Below the pieces are notes generated by a model. It searched no databases, was not told where the DNA came from, and worked only from the letters and a program-made list of their open reading frames with translations. Below are positions 21,653 through 32,229 of a stretch of 53,369 bases of DNA, one piece after another. Location of the stretch: contig JAKSYS010000431.1 in NCBI GenBank assembly GCA_022925895.1, positions 1 to 53,369 of the forward strand, in the 5' to 3' direction. Made by a program: the position numbers and the translations under genes. The stretch comes from Fragilaria crotonensis (lineage: Eukaryota; Bacillariophyta; Fragilariophyceae; Fragilariales; Fragilariaceae). How positions within the stretch are numbered: the stretch's first letter is position 1; every line of letters starts with the position of its first letter.

Positions 21653-22890
21653 TGTAGAACATGATTTTTATGGGATTGTTTGTGCATTGTTTTGGACTTG
21701 TGCCGCGTAAAATGATTTGAACTGAAGGTGTACACACTTGTTGTACGAGCATTATGTCAAATGTTGGTGTAACATTGTATACGTGATAATTATCTTGATA
21801 CTACGTATTACCGGTACGTTGCTGCCGTACCATGTCGTGTGGGTTACCATGTGTCTCATTTGAATGCTACTCGTGTACCATTTCCGCTGCAGTACTGTGA
21901 GTAGTACTATGAATGTCGTGTGGGTTTAAATGCTCATGTACCATTTGCGCAGCGGTACTGTGCGTAATACTTCATACCTTGTTTACTGTAGTAGTGATAC
22001 GTTTCGAATTTAAATACTCGTGTACCGTTTCCGCAACGTCACCAGGTACTACTGTGAGTAATGCTTCATACAATTGTACCTTGTGTACTGCAGTAGAGGT
22101 ACTAGTACAGTGTACCTGGTACGTTTTGAATTTTTTTCTTTACTAACAGCAGGGTTTAAATGCTCATGTATACGTACCATTTGCGCAGCGGTACTGTGCG
22201 TAATACTTCATACCTTGTTTACTGTAGTAGTGATACGTTTTGAATATTTAAATACTCGTGTACCGTTTCCGCAACGTCACCAGGTACTACTGTGAGTAGT
22301 ACTTCATACAATTGTACCTTGTGTACTGTAGAGGTACGTTTTGATTTTTTTCTTCACTTGACTATACTTATATGTATGAAGACCTTTGATTGATTGAATA
22401 TATTTCCTTAGAAATGTATATCAAAATTCAGGAGTGCACATGCACCAATTTTTGTGACGGTCCCACCACATGGTCGCGGCATGTGTCTAATTCTTAAATG
22501 CATCATAATTCATCCGACACACATATATGTTCACGTAGGATGTAGGAAGACAATTTTTGTGTTGGTGCCCCACCACATGGTTGGAATGATATGTGGATTC
22601 ATGCGCATCTTTCTTAAGTATCACCTTTATTGCCAGCCACTGTATTGATATTTACTACTATATAGGTACACTTTACAAGTCGTTACTACATAAAAACTCC
22701 CATTTAACAGCTCAATTGTTGTGACATGTATAACATCGTAGATAACTATATATAAGTGCATGCTGTTTTCATCGTGAAGTCCCACATCGTGTAATCTTGT
22801 TTATTGCTGTATCTTCTCGCTACTCATCGTACGTATTCCTCCGTACTAATTTCGCTCACATTTCCCGCAAATCTTCAGAATTACTCATAT
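21653..22890. other. non-coding interior of the large transposon
   Basis: This lies between the accessory gene's start and the decayed 3' part of the transposase. It contains the 230-bp tandem repeat (21,922-22,360). A shorter direct repeat with CCACCACATGGT recurs at about 22,461 and 22,569. It probably includes the accessory gene's promoter. Confidence 0.55.
21922..22360 (+). repeat. 230-bp tandem repeat, about 1.9 copies
   Basis: GGGTTTAAATGCTCATGTA occurs at 21,922 and 22,152. The two units share long identical stretches, for example CCATTTGCGCAGCGGTACTG and GTTTCCGCAACGTCACCAGG. A weaker third unit seems to precede them (about 21,830-21,920). The units sit upstream of the accessory gene, so they may be enhancer- or transposase-binding-like. 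Confidence 0.88.
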
Positions 22891-22917
22891 TATCACTCGA
22901 GTTTGACTGAATGAGGT

Positions 22918-23410
22918 GTTGTTGTTACCATCCAGTAGCACATCATTGATTTCTGTCTTACGTTGTCAGCGTTTGTTGTTGCCATTTTGTAACAAGTGAA
23001 CGTCCTGACAAATTGTAGTGGTATTTGTTTCTGATCTGCTCCCATCGTTTTCGTGTAAGTGTGGCGAGTCATCCTCATTGTTGCCATTAGTAACAATTCA
23101 TCGTTACCAGTAGTAACGATGCATGAGGATAGATGTTCACTCTGTTGCGAGGACAGGGATCAGCCAGTTTTGAAGTGGTGTTGTTGGTGGGCTGCTTTCT
23201 TGAAGGGCTTGCGTCTGAATTGTTACCATCCAGTAACAAGAAGCAGCGTCATGCACATGATTGGCGTAAAGATTTTCCGACAGCGATGTCGGTTGACTTG
23301 ATATTTGTCTTTGTTTCCATTCAGTAATGAATATGAGTAGCACATTATTGCTGTCTTGCAGGTAGTGCCTGTGAACCAGCATCATTGTTGCCAACCACCA
23401 GTAATGATGA
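22918..23410. repeat. dispersed hairpin motif, GTTACCATCCAGTAAC type
   Basis: Imperfect palindromes of the form TTGTTACCAT..AGTAACAA recur about seven times at roughly 20-110-bp spacing (near 22,920, 22,977, 23,080, 23,103, 23,217, 23,310 and 23,385). On the minus strand they encode recurrent LLxDGNN or YWMVT words in different frames. This suggests a decayed tandem protein repeat after the transposase core. Confidence 0.55.
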
Positions 23411-24106
23411 TGGGTATGCTTTCTCTTGATAATTGGGATTGGCACGGTAAATCTGGCCATTGGCTGACTTGTATTCTGTGTGGCAATGCAAAACGCATGC
23501 AGTTGTGGTGTGTGGGAGAACATGCACAGCTAGTGTACTTGATACGTGGGAGTTCATGTGGTAGTGCTTGGGAGACGTATCCTCTCCTTTCTTCTTCTTC
23601 TTTGAAGCGTTACGCTTGCATACAATCACGCCATCAGCATCGGTCTCAAGAGTGTACTTCTTACCTTGAAGGTGATGAGTATTAGGTGCTGTTGATATAC
23701 GGGGTGAGGACAAACTGTCCAAATTTGCAGCACACTTCCGGATTGCAAGATTTTCTACATAACGCATGGCTGCTTGCAGAGTGAATGTTTGTTGACGCTT
23801 CTGCGTATTTCGCGTCGTGTCCTTTGAGATGGTTATGTGGGCGGACTCTGCGTAGCTGCTGTTTGTGACCTCAGGGATGCCAAAGTCGAGGATGTCTTCA
23901 TCCATGTGCAATACGAGGTGGGTCTTTATGGTTGTGTTCCCATTGCACCAGAAAGTCGAGGGGCAACAAACTTCAACGAGCGCATCAGGGATGACACAGC
24001 TAGACCCGATCGTTTGGCAGAAAGACGTGATATGCGGCTTTGCTTGAGCCAAGCGTGCCACTCCAGCAGAGAAGTCAGGAACATCCTCCAGTCTTCGACA
24101 AAAGCT

Positions 24107-24123
24107 GGGTTGCTGAGTGTCAT
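24107..24123. repeat. 17-bp target site duplication of the LINE, left copy
   Basis: GGGTTGCTGAGTGTCAT, identical to 29,797-29,813. Here it is followed by the LINE's tail. Confidence 0.92.
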
Positions 24124-24420
24124 AAATAAATAAATATAAACTAATTATTGGGTTAGCACCGTCTCCAACCTTTGTCAAGATTGAAGTGTGTACCCCGGAG
24201 TGGCGTCACTGTACTAGTACAGTGTCGCGGCCCCTACTAAAATGTTCCACGATTATAGTCTCTTGAAGAATTCCGTAATCGCAGTTTGGGTTTTACCGTC
24301 GTGTTCGTACCGTGCTCGAGCGTTTCGCATGTACAGTAACCTCCTCCTTACTGAATGACTTGCACAAGTAAATCTCCCAGTGGACGTTCACAGAAATGTC
24401 GGTCGCCCGCGCTTACGAGT

Positions 24421-26033
24421 TCAGGATGGTTGTGAATGAGTGATCTCAAATAATTCTGGACAACGCAATCCTCGCATACCCTGCGAGTCATGGCCATGTA
24501 GTTTTTGGTTCCGTGCTTTCCACATCGACATACTGAATTCGTGGGTTGCTCGAATGATTTTCCGCATAGTCTGGAGACCCTTTGCCTGGATTATTTCCTC
24601 CGTATCACCTGCTGGTAGGGATGCTAGTATCGCCACTCGACTGTGAAGAACCTCGCATGGCTGCAGACCATCCAATCCGTGACTGTTGTGCCACCGCCTT
24701 CACGATCGAAGATTGATGGAGACTCGGATACTCCGTCATATCCAAATGCTGGTCCTTGTTTTCCAGCCAGTTTAACAACATATGCTTGAGCGCCTTGACG
24801 GGTGGGAGCAGACTCGCAGTGTCTATCGCTCGTCTAAACAGACCAAGGGCTGTCTCTCGTCCTGGATTTTCAATACATTGGAGAACGTGGTCGTCATCTT
24901 CCTCCACCCGAAAACAGCATGGACACAATCTCATGGTTGGGTCTTTTATCTTCGCCACTTGGTACCTCCGTAGTCAGTGTGTCTCTGGTTGTTCATGAAC
25001 TTGACTTGTGCAGTGTGCTTAGATGGGGTCAGCGACCGGCAGAACTGGCTCAGTAGTTGAATATCAATCGTATTCCACTCGTCGTCGGTCCACTTGTGAC
25101 GAGCTTGTAAATGTTGACGCAAATGATAGCCGTTGATGTGGAAGCGGATACACTCCTCCACCTGTCCTACTTGCTGAATGCCTTGAATCCAAATGGAGAC
25201 TCTCGACTCTGGAATATGGACCGTGATTTCTCTGGACTGTCGTCTTGTGGTACCATTGCGATATTCGGTAGCTAGTTCGTCCGCGCGGTTGTTTCGGATG
25301 ACATCCTTGCTTGGATTTTTGTACTTTGATGACCTTTTACCCATGTTGGTAGAAGCTGAGAGCGTAGAGAAGTTCGATACGATCTTATCTGGGCAAGGAG
25401 ATCTGAGTTTGTGGGTTGTTTCCACCTGGGCTTATGGGCTGAAGTATGCTTCTCGACGTTCGAAATTGCTGCTTTACTGTCACACACCCACCGTAGCTTC
25501 CCTGAATCTTTGTGCCCCACTGGTGAACGAGCAACGACAGTAACAGGAGTGGAGCAGCCAATCCAGCAATCTCGCATCGAGTCGAATGCAACATCTCTGG
25601 GCCCGTCGACTGGTCCCGATCCTTCGTACAGGATGATATTCTCTGAAGTGCTCAGTGTCCACCCGAATGTACCCCTAGCATCTTTCAAACCGCCGTCGCT
25701 AGCAATCGTGAGATTCTTTTTCGAGCGGCTGGCTTCCCATACTTCTGCTTCAGATACACATAGTCGGACTGAACTGAGTAACCGTCGTTGATAAGGGGGT
25801 AGCGTTTCCATTTGGATGCTGTCCGTACTATTAGTGAAAAGATCAGCGGGCTCTTCCCGCGGCCGGATATTCTGCTTGATTTCTTGCAGATTGTCTATCG
25901 GTCTCCTCTTCCATAAGTCTCCATATCGTAAATAATTTGACGAGATATAACGTCGCCATAGTCGTCGTTGGTGGGCGGACGGTCGCTCCTGGCGAGGCCA
26001 CAGGTATGGTTTCGAAATGTGGAGGCCTGTCAC
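24421..26033 (-). pseudogene. LINE RNase H domain and C-terminal Cys/His region
   Basis: The frame from 26,033 has LTIASDGGLKDARGTFGW (first catalytic Asp near 25,700) and WVCDSKAAISN. SMRCEIAGL in another frame near 25,570 supplies the Glu, and NNRADELATEYR near 25,290 supplies the last Asp. All four RNase H acidic positions are thus still recognisable, but spread over several frames. Downstream is MRLCPCCFRVEEDDDHVLQC, a zinc-binding-like cluster common at LINE C-termini. Confidence 0.8.
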
Positions 26034-26747
26034 CCTAGGAGATGTTGGGAGATCTGTGGTCGTGGGAGCAACACAAGTCAGACAGCTTGAAACATTGCAG
26101 GTATAGGCGAACCAAATTTATATCCCTTTGTTGAACACGAGAGTATCGGGATAGCCGATCAGGATCCATGATTGCCGTATCCTGCTTCCCTTTTAGATCA
26201 ACTTGTAGTACATCCGTAACATGGATCGCCATGTTGTGATTCGACAGAAATTGGCGGAGAGAAAGGATCCACGTTGGCGTCAGGTAATCCAAAACGATTG
26301 TTGGATGCTCCAGAAGATGGGACAAAATACCCGCTTCCAACTGAAGCGTCTTCAATTGTATGACCAAAGTTCTCCCACTTCCGTACGACGGTAGATATGA
26401 TGGCGAAAGTACTTCACCATCTCAATTCCACACTCGGTGCGAAGATCCATCAGTCCCAATCCTCCCATGGAAAGCGGCCCGTGGCGGACTGCTGTTGGTA
26501 GATTCCTATTCATCCCTAGCTTTTGTACAATTGCCGGCAATATCCTTGTTTGTATCTGTTCCAACTCCTCCTCATCGATCGCTAACGCTGGAAGCGAGTA
26601 TCGCATTGCTGGCTCATAGGTTGTTCGTACGAAAACTCTTATGTCGCTCGACGTCAACCGTGGTGTCTGTATCGGGATGCGTACTCGTCGGCTTTTTCTT
26701 CAGTATGGAAACGTGGTGGGAAAAATCGCCGATCGGGTTTGGTAAAC

Positions 26748-28131
26748 TCAAGTATTCGTGTTGCTTGATTGAGTGATTGTCGGCGAATTACAACTCGGTG
26801 CGGATCTTGTCCTTGGCTCAATCTGACTGTTGCGAGGGGATCTATCGTTTGCTCTCGAAGAATGGGACGTCCTGACCTCCAATCCCAATACATGACAAAC
26901 CACGAGCATTTTGAAAGATTTAGAGAACCTGGAGTAGTGCAATAGTTTCTCCCATGTTTGTGCTAGATCTTCAAGGCTTGTTACGAGATCTTCAAAGGAC
27001 ATACTTCCGTTGTCCGTGAATCCGAGGGCAGTGTCGTCCACAAATGCATCCACCAATCTCGAATGCGTATTGACGCCGTCCGATGATCGGAAGCTCATTC
27101 GGAGGGGACTGACTGCTCCAGCGTATTCAGAAGAATGACTACCAACGTGAGCCAAACAGCAGGGGATGCTCCGCTGCCTTGCCCCGTACCAAAAAGAGGA
27201 GCAAATGGAGTACCTGTATAGGAATTCTCCGACACTCCATACACAGTTTTAACCATATAGCGCATAAGTTCCAACGATTGGGCGTGAGACCTTACAGCAT
27301 TGATCGGCATGCCGCATCGTCGGGCGGCCAACATTCCCAGGGCTACTATGATACGATCGAAACACGCAGACGCGTCATTATCGAATCGAGCGTAGTTGGT
27401 CTAAAAGTCTACTCATGTCGGCCGTTAGTTGGGTCAACATGATAGGTTCCATTGTCGTTTTCCCTGGAGTTGAACCGTGTTGGCCTGAGTTGAGTAGATT
27501 CATCTGCACTGCTCTCCGTACCAGTCGCGATCCCCAAGTGAGTTTCAGGAACAAGTTATAGTCTGCCTCGAACAGATGAATGATACGTAGACGATTGATT
27601 TTGGGATCTCCTTATCTTTTCGATCATGACGTTCACTGCTTTTTGCCATCTGGGAATAGATATCCCGCGTGTCACAACAATGTTCAAGAATTTGGCCATA
27701 CTGTCGAGCAGGATCGGATCCTGTACCAACGCTTTATAGTGACCGAGGTGTCGTCCAGATGGGGACGTAGTGGTAGATTCCTTCCAACTTAGGATTCCTT
27801 TCTTGAAATCCTCACTGGAGATGGTAATGGGGATTGGATCAGCGTCTTGTACCGAGTTGGGAATGGTGAACGACGCGAGAAACTCTTTCAATAGCATGTC
27901 GTCTCCATGCCATGAAGATGGTACTATCCCCCGTAGGAGATCCTCGGCTGCAGGAGACAAACTGGTGAATGTTAACGCGTCATGGATCGTGCCATTGCCG
28001 CAAGGTGAAGAAGCTGCAGCTCTGAATGCGTCTCTATTGAACTTGACAAGGTGGGCTTCGATTTCCTCGCGAGAGATGATGGTGTCCCACATTATGTCCG
28101 CAGGAGGTCTCCTCCAATACCGTGTGCACAT
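26748..28131 (-). pseudogene. LINE reverse transcriptase domain
   Basis: The segment from 28,131 has SPSGRHLGHYKAL and FLNIVVTRGISIPRWQKAVN, typical of the fingers of LINE RTs. Motif A is DNDASACFDR (about 27,385-27,350), motif B GTGQGSGASPAVW (about 27,185-27,150), and motif C AFVDDTALGF with the catalytic Asp pair (about 27,048-27,018). The stretch 27,555-27,390 between fingers and palm is broken by stops. Confidence 0.88.
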
Positions 28132-28849
28132 CGCCGGGCTGAGTTACCTTGCTGGCTTCTTTCTCGCGAGGAATTTTCAACTTTGTGAGTGGAGAGTATT
28201 CCCCGGTTTAATCAAGTTTTTGATATGTGAAAACATATTTCGATTTGATTCACTGAGAGTGTTCGTCGTACGATTTTGGCCTTTCGCATGGATTCATGTT
28301 TCGTGTGGTGATTAGTGTCAGCGTCGTATGTGTCTAACAGATCTTGAAAACTCTGTTGGCGGTGAGACAATGAATGTTTCTGAACGATGCGCAGTTGTTT
28401 AGATGCCTCGTTGAGACGCTTTCTGACCGTGTTCACATCCAATGCCTGACCAAACTCGGGAAGTCGAAAGGACGAGTCAAATTCTTGAATCTTCGTTTCC
28501 CATCTTTGAAAGGTTTCTTGGTAATCTGCCCCATGTAGGAGTTCGCGCAGTCGGGTTTCCAGTATCGCATTATCACCCCCGTATTGCGTAGTTTCGGCGA
28601 CCATTTATATGTTTTCGGTTGGATGTGGAGAACCTTTTCGGCATGCATCATCGCGCGGCCTTGGTCGTTGTCCCACGCACATAAGAGTTTGCGGAGTTGT
28701 GGCGTTGTCATTTCCTGATGACGTGCATGTAACTCTTGGATCCGAGATTCCATATTGTGAGTCTCGTAGTATTTCCGACTCCCGATAGATACGTAGCAAC
28801 CATTTCTGGATTTCCACTGTACAACGATCTCATATTCGGTGTATCCATT

Positions 28850-29782
28850 GGACTATCAACCGTATCCCCTAGGATTTCTTCCAGTCTTAGATCGACATAG
28901 AGACCTCGGTGATCTGATTGTGGGCCCTCTATATAAGCAAGACTGCCTTGGCGCATTACAGAGGATACAACTTTTGGACACCGAGTATATAATCGATCCG
29001 TCGATTCGCTGAACCAATAAATGTGGATGGGGCAGGGTGAGTGCTGTGTAAGTCAGACAAATCGCAGGATCCAATAAATTCCTGCAAGTGCTTATCCTGA
29101 TAGATGGTTCCGTTTGCGTCCATCATTACAAAATCGAGTGCCCTGCATTCTGGAGCTTCATGATTGTCTGTCGGAGATCTGATAGTATCCTCTGTCGGGG
29201 CTGGGGAGAAACTTCACCTTGTCTCCGGTAGTACTCATGTTCCCTACCAATGCACTCCCTAGTGGCGCCTGCCTTACTGATCCCCTCACTCTGTAGACAG
29301 TGAGTAACGAAAGAGTGATCCCTTACCTTCGATGGTGATTCCACTCCATCTGCCCAGTCCTGTAGGGTCGCAGATTCCTGGACCTTGAACTGTCGTTGTG
29401 TGTTTTCCTCGGATAGTGGTGAGACATCCCCTGCCTGAAAAGATTCGCTACTCGAACATCGATCCTCCGTTATTGGGTACCCAAAGACTGTTTTCCCCAA
29501 TCTAAACTGTCTCTAACACTCGCTGTATTCCATTTGGAGATGGTATTGTTGCCACGCGGTCTCAGCCAATCCAAAACAGTCGACTCCGAATGCCGCCATC
29601 TGGGACATGTAGTATTTGTAGTCCTCCAATCCGGAGGAATACGTCAATCCCTTTACATTCTGAAAGAATATCCTTAACGAACGTGGGTCTTTATACACAA
29701 CCGCATCACCGAATGATTGTGTAGCCTGTGGGTCTGTTTGCTTTCTTGCTTTGATTCGTCCAGGGCGATGTCTCGGGAGCAT
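28850..29782 (-). pseudogene. LINE apurinic-type endonuclease domain
   Basis: The N-terminal part reads RIFFQNVKGLTYSSGLEDY (about 29,670-29,610), the first strand with the catalytic Asn. The middle has MMDANGTIYQDKHL (about 29,130-29,085), then PSTFIGSANRRIDYILG (about 29,030-28,980). The end has GPQSDHRGLYVDL (about 28,925-28,885), the Ser-Asp-His triad of the endonuclease/exonuclease/phosphatase fold. The region between about 29,600 and 29,130 is frame-shifted. Confidence 0.82.
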
Positions 29783-29796
29783 TAAAACTGATGACA

Positions 29797-29813
29797 GGGT
29801 TGCTGAGTGTCAT
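29797..29813. repeat. 17-bp target site duplication of the LINE, right copy
   Basis: GGGTTGCTGAGTGTCAT, identical to 24,107-24,123. On the minus strand it codes MTLSN plus most of P in the transposase frame. Confidence 0.92.
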
Positions 29814-32203
29814 GTCCACTTCAGCCTCAGAGTGTTTTCTCTTTGACATCTTCGATGACTTGAAAATTTCAGAAAAGTGAGTGGTGGACAGTGAGATGAG
29901 CATGACAAATATGCAGCCAGCATACTCGTGTCCAGGAATGTTCGCGCCGGAAGTAAAACCCTTTGTGACCGTTGTCTTGGGAACAACTCGATCACTCTGA
30001 CGGGACAAGCGATTACTGATGTCCAACATCAGAATATCAAACCTCCTTGCGGATTCGAGGCCTTTCCAATTTGCTTGAAAAAGAATCGAGGACATTTTGA
30101 ACCATCCAAGCAGAACAAGATGAAGGATCTCACCGGGACATGCACCAAATATGCCACGATTGTTGTGTGCACCAAACCGAACAGAATCGAATGCATTGAT
30201 CAGAAACTGTTGCGAATTAGCCTTCAGCGATGCAAAATCCCTATTGGCAACCATTTGATTGACTGCGTATGGTGTTCGTTTTGCATATGACCTAGCCTTG
30301 GAATAACCGGACTTCTCAGTTGGACAAACACAAGCGCGACAAAGCTGTGCAACCTTCGATGTGCGGGATTGATAATGACCACAAAGAGAATCGTGGCCAA
30401 CGGTATCTCCAAGTATGAAAGGAACATATGGGTGGAGGTGAACGGGGAATGACTTTCCACGATAGTGAAGATCCCACTTCAAGCCAGATTCTTGGAGATC
30501 GAGATATCCAGACTCACGTAGAATGAAGTCGATTTGAAGGTGATATTCATTAAGACGGTAACAAGCTTCTGAAACATGAGGAGGTGAGATGATGGGAAGG
30601 TGTACTGGGTCGTGTTGAATCTCCCTCTTGGAATGAACGTTGCTTTATTGGTGTGGTGTTGATGAAACCCAAGACGCGCATCGCTGCAGGGTTTTGCGTA
30701 CGTTGTGTTTCATCAACCCATAAGAAATGACGATTGGCTCCAAACTCAACTTCCCACCACCGCCAATGTCACATGTGGTCTTGTCGATAGCAAGCACACA
30801 GGAAGTAACATATCCTCGGCTTTCTTAACCAACAAATCGTATGTCTTCAGGTACGACCGACCAGAATTGATGTCCCCCAAAACTAAACCCGAGGGTCGCG
30901 CAAAAGGATCGACATCAGGTTTTTCGGGGTCGTGGAAAATATAGTTCTCGTCTCGATTGAGGTCAGGACATGAAAGGAAAGAATTGAAGACAGCGTGGGC
31001 ATTAAAATAAACAACGTCAACAGTGCAGTTAGAGTACGGGAGGTAGAGATGTTTCACGATGGGAGAAAGACCTTCGTAATCCACACGATCACGTAACTTG
31101 TCGACAACAGTTTTGCGAGCTGATGGGAAGGTCGTGGAACGTATGTCCTCTGGAGCATGATCTGACAGCCCACTTCATTACCTCGTCATATGCAATCATC
31201 GGACATTTTAATCTCTGCAGGGTACGGAGGAGATCAACCTGCACCTCTTCTTCCAAAGAAAATAAGGCACCATCGAGACCACCATTGACCTCGCTCTCCA
31301 AAGGGGAAACACCATGAAAGATGGGAACATTTGTAGCAGGTTCATCGGAATCCTCCGAAGAAATATCAACGTTTGTTTCTGAACTTCCAGCAAAATCATC
31401 CTCGGGAACAGAATGTTTTCCAGCTGCATTATCATTAGTTTCGTCAAAACCATCCGCAACAAAGAAATCGGAGGATTTACGAAAAGAATTGTCAATGTCA
31501 GGGGGGGAATAATTGTATTGATTACCATCAGCAAGTGACATGGAAGCGCTATGACAATGGTTGCCATCCGGTGCGTTGATCATCGTTTGGCCGTGAACAG
31601 ATGAATATGATACACGATCGGACAACAAAATCGGATCTCTGTAAAAGTCCAAGGAACACTGGGGAAGTTCGAAAATGGCGAGATAGTCCCATTGGACCAG
31701 AAACGACAGATCGACCACAGGAAGGGCATTGTTCCTTCTCTGGGAAAGCATCAACCTTTGTTCGTATCTCGCTTGCGTGCGTTCTCAATCCGGCGGGACA
31801 GTCGGGATTGAAGGCTCATGGTGGTTGAACCGGCAAAACAGACAGGGCGAAGTGAAGGGGCAACAGAAAGAAGGAAGGCAGTGAAGTCAGTGAAAGGAAG
31901 AAAGTGACTTGCTCTGTAATATACATGTGGAGCATACTATTTCAAGGCGCAATGATTGAAAATTGAAGTCACGACATCACCATGTGTGTGTCGATACGCG
32001 TAAAACAACCGGTATGCACGAAACATAGAGATGTGCAGGACACACTTTGGAGTGTTGAACCGTAAAATGCCGTGCTTTTGAAATGGTTGACAGATTGTAA
32101 ATGAGGTGCCTAAACACAGAAATAGTACAGAGACATTTACAAATGTGCAAAACGTAACAGAAATGGCCAAAAATTGTAAAATTGTGTACTATGAAATAGT
32201 ACA

Positions 32204-32229
32204 TGTAAAACCCGCCACCTTCCGATGTA
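32204..32229 (-). repeat. right 26-bp terminal inverted repeat
   Basis: Perfect reverse complement of 19,560-19,585. Confidence 0.88.

Larger units (their letters stand above)
24124..29796 (-). mobile_element. non-LTR retrotransposon (endonuclease-RT-RNase H), nested
   Basis: It is read on the minus strand. Its 3' end at 24,124 has a TTTA-type repeat tail directly against the 17-bp duplication; its 5' end at 29,796 abuts the other copy. Domains in order: apurinic-type endonuclease, reverse transcriptase, RNase H, then a Cys/His cluster (CPCC...H...C near 24,930-24,880). This is the layout of RNase H-bearing LINE clades such as I. The endonuclease begins within about 100 bp of the 5' end and no ORF1 is seen, so the copy may be 5'-truncated. 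Many frame breaks show it is dead. It inserted into the transposase gene of the host element. Confidence 0.9.
23345..31819 (-). pseudogene. transposase of the large element, split by the LINE
   Basis: Coding parts run 31,819-29,797 and resume 24,123-23,345 after the LINE. ATG at 31,819 starts a basic leader, followed by a C2H2-like finger (EQCPSCGRSVVSGPMGLSRH) and a long acidic linker. The core has AIDKTTCD with a following LEPIVISYGLMKHNVRKT (about 30,791-30,660), then FILGDTVGHDSLCGHY and a Cys-rich LCRACVCPTE segment (about 30,430-30,330), then a helical part with CPGEILHLVLLGWFK. The Asp in AIDKT is a likely catalytic residue by family pattern. The 17-bp duplication codes MTLSNP at both junctions, and the protein continues as AFVEDWRMFLTSLLEWHAWL. 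At least six frame changes plus the LINE mean it cannot be made as one protein. Confidence 0.75.
19560..32229 (-). mobile_element. 12.67-kb TIR-bounded DNA transposon holding a nested LINE
   Basis: A perfect 26-bp inverted repeat bounds the element (19,560-19,585 and 32,204-32,229; outer bases TACATCGGAAGGTGGCGGGT). Inside are two minus-strand genes: an accessory gene (19,974-21,652) and a transposase (31,819-23,345) interrupted by a 5.67-kb non-LTR retrotransposon. Without the LINE the element would be close to 7.0 kb. No flanking duplication is certain: only a TA at each end, which belongs to the inverted repeat itself. The transposase has an N-terminal CPSCGRS...GLSRHF zinc finger and an AIDKT motif seen in stramenopile transposases of the CMC/KDZ/Plavaka kind. 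I cannot place the superfamily. Confidence 0.8.

Noticed and set aside
20939..21710. Plus-strand frames of 148 and 223 codons over the 90-bp repeats
   Set aside because: They are antisense to the accessory gene. The minus strand has the helical, charged protein and a proper ATG; these have repetitive Ser/Pro composition.
22918..23410. CRISPR-like array
   Set aside because: The repeats are imperfect palindromes at irregular spacing in a eukaryotic transposon, with no cas genes and no uniform spacers.
19560..32229. A virus-like Maverick/Polinton element
   Set aside because: The size and inverted repeats would fit, but no protein-primed polymerase, retroviral-type integrase, ATPase or capsid gene is present. 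The length comes from the nested LINE.
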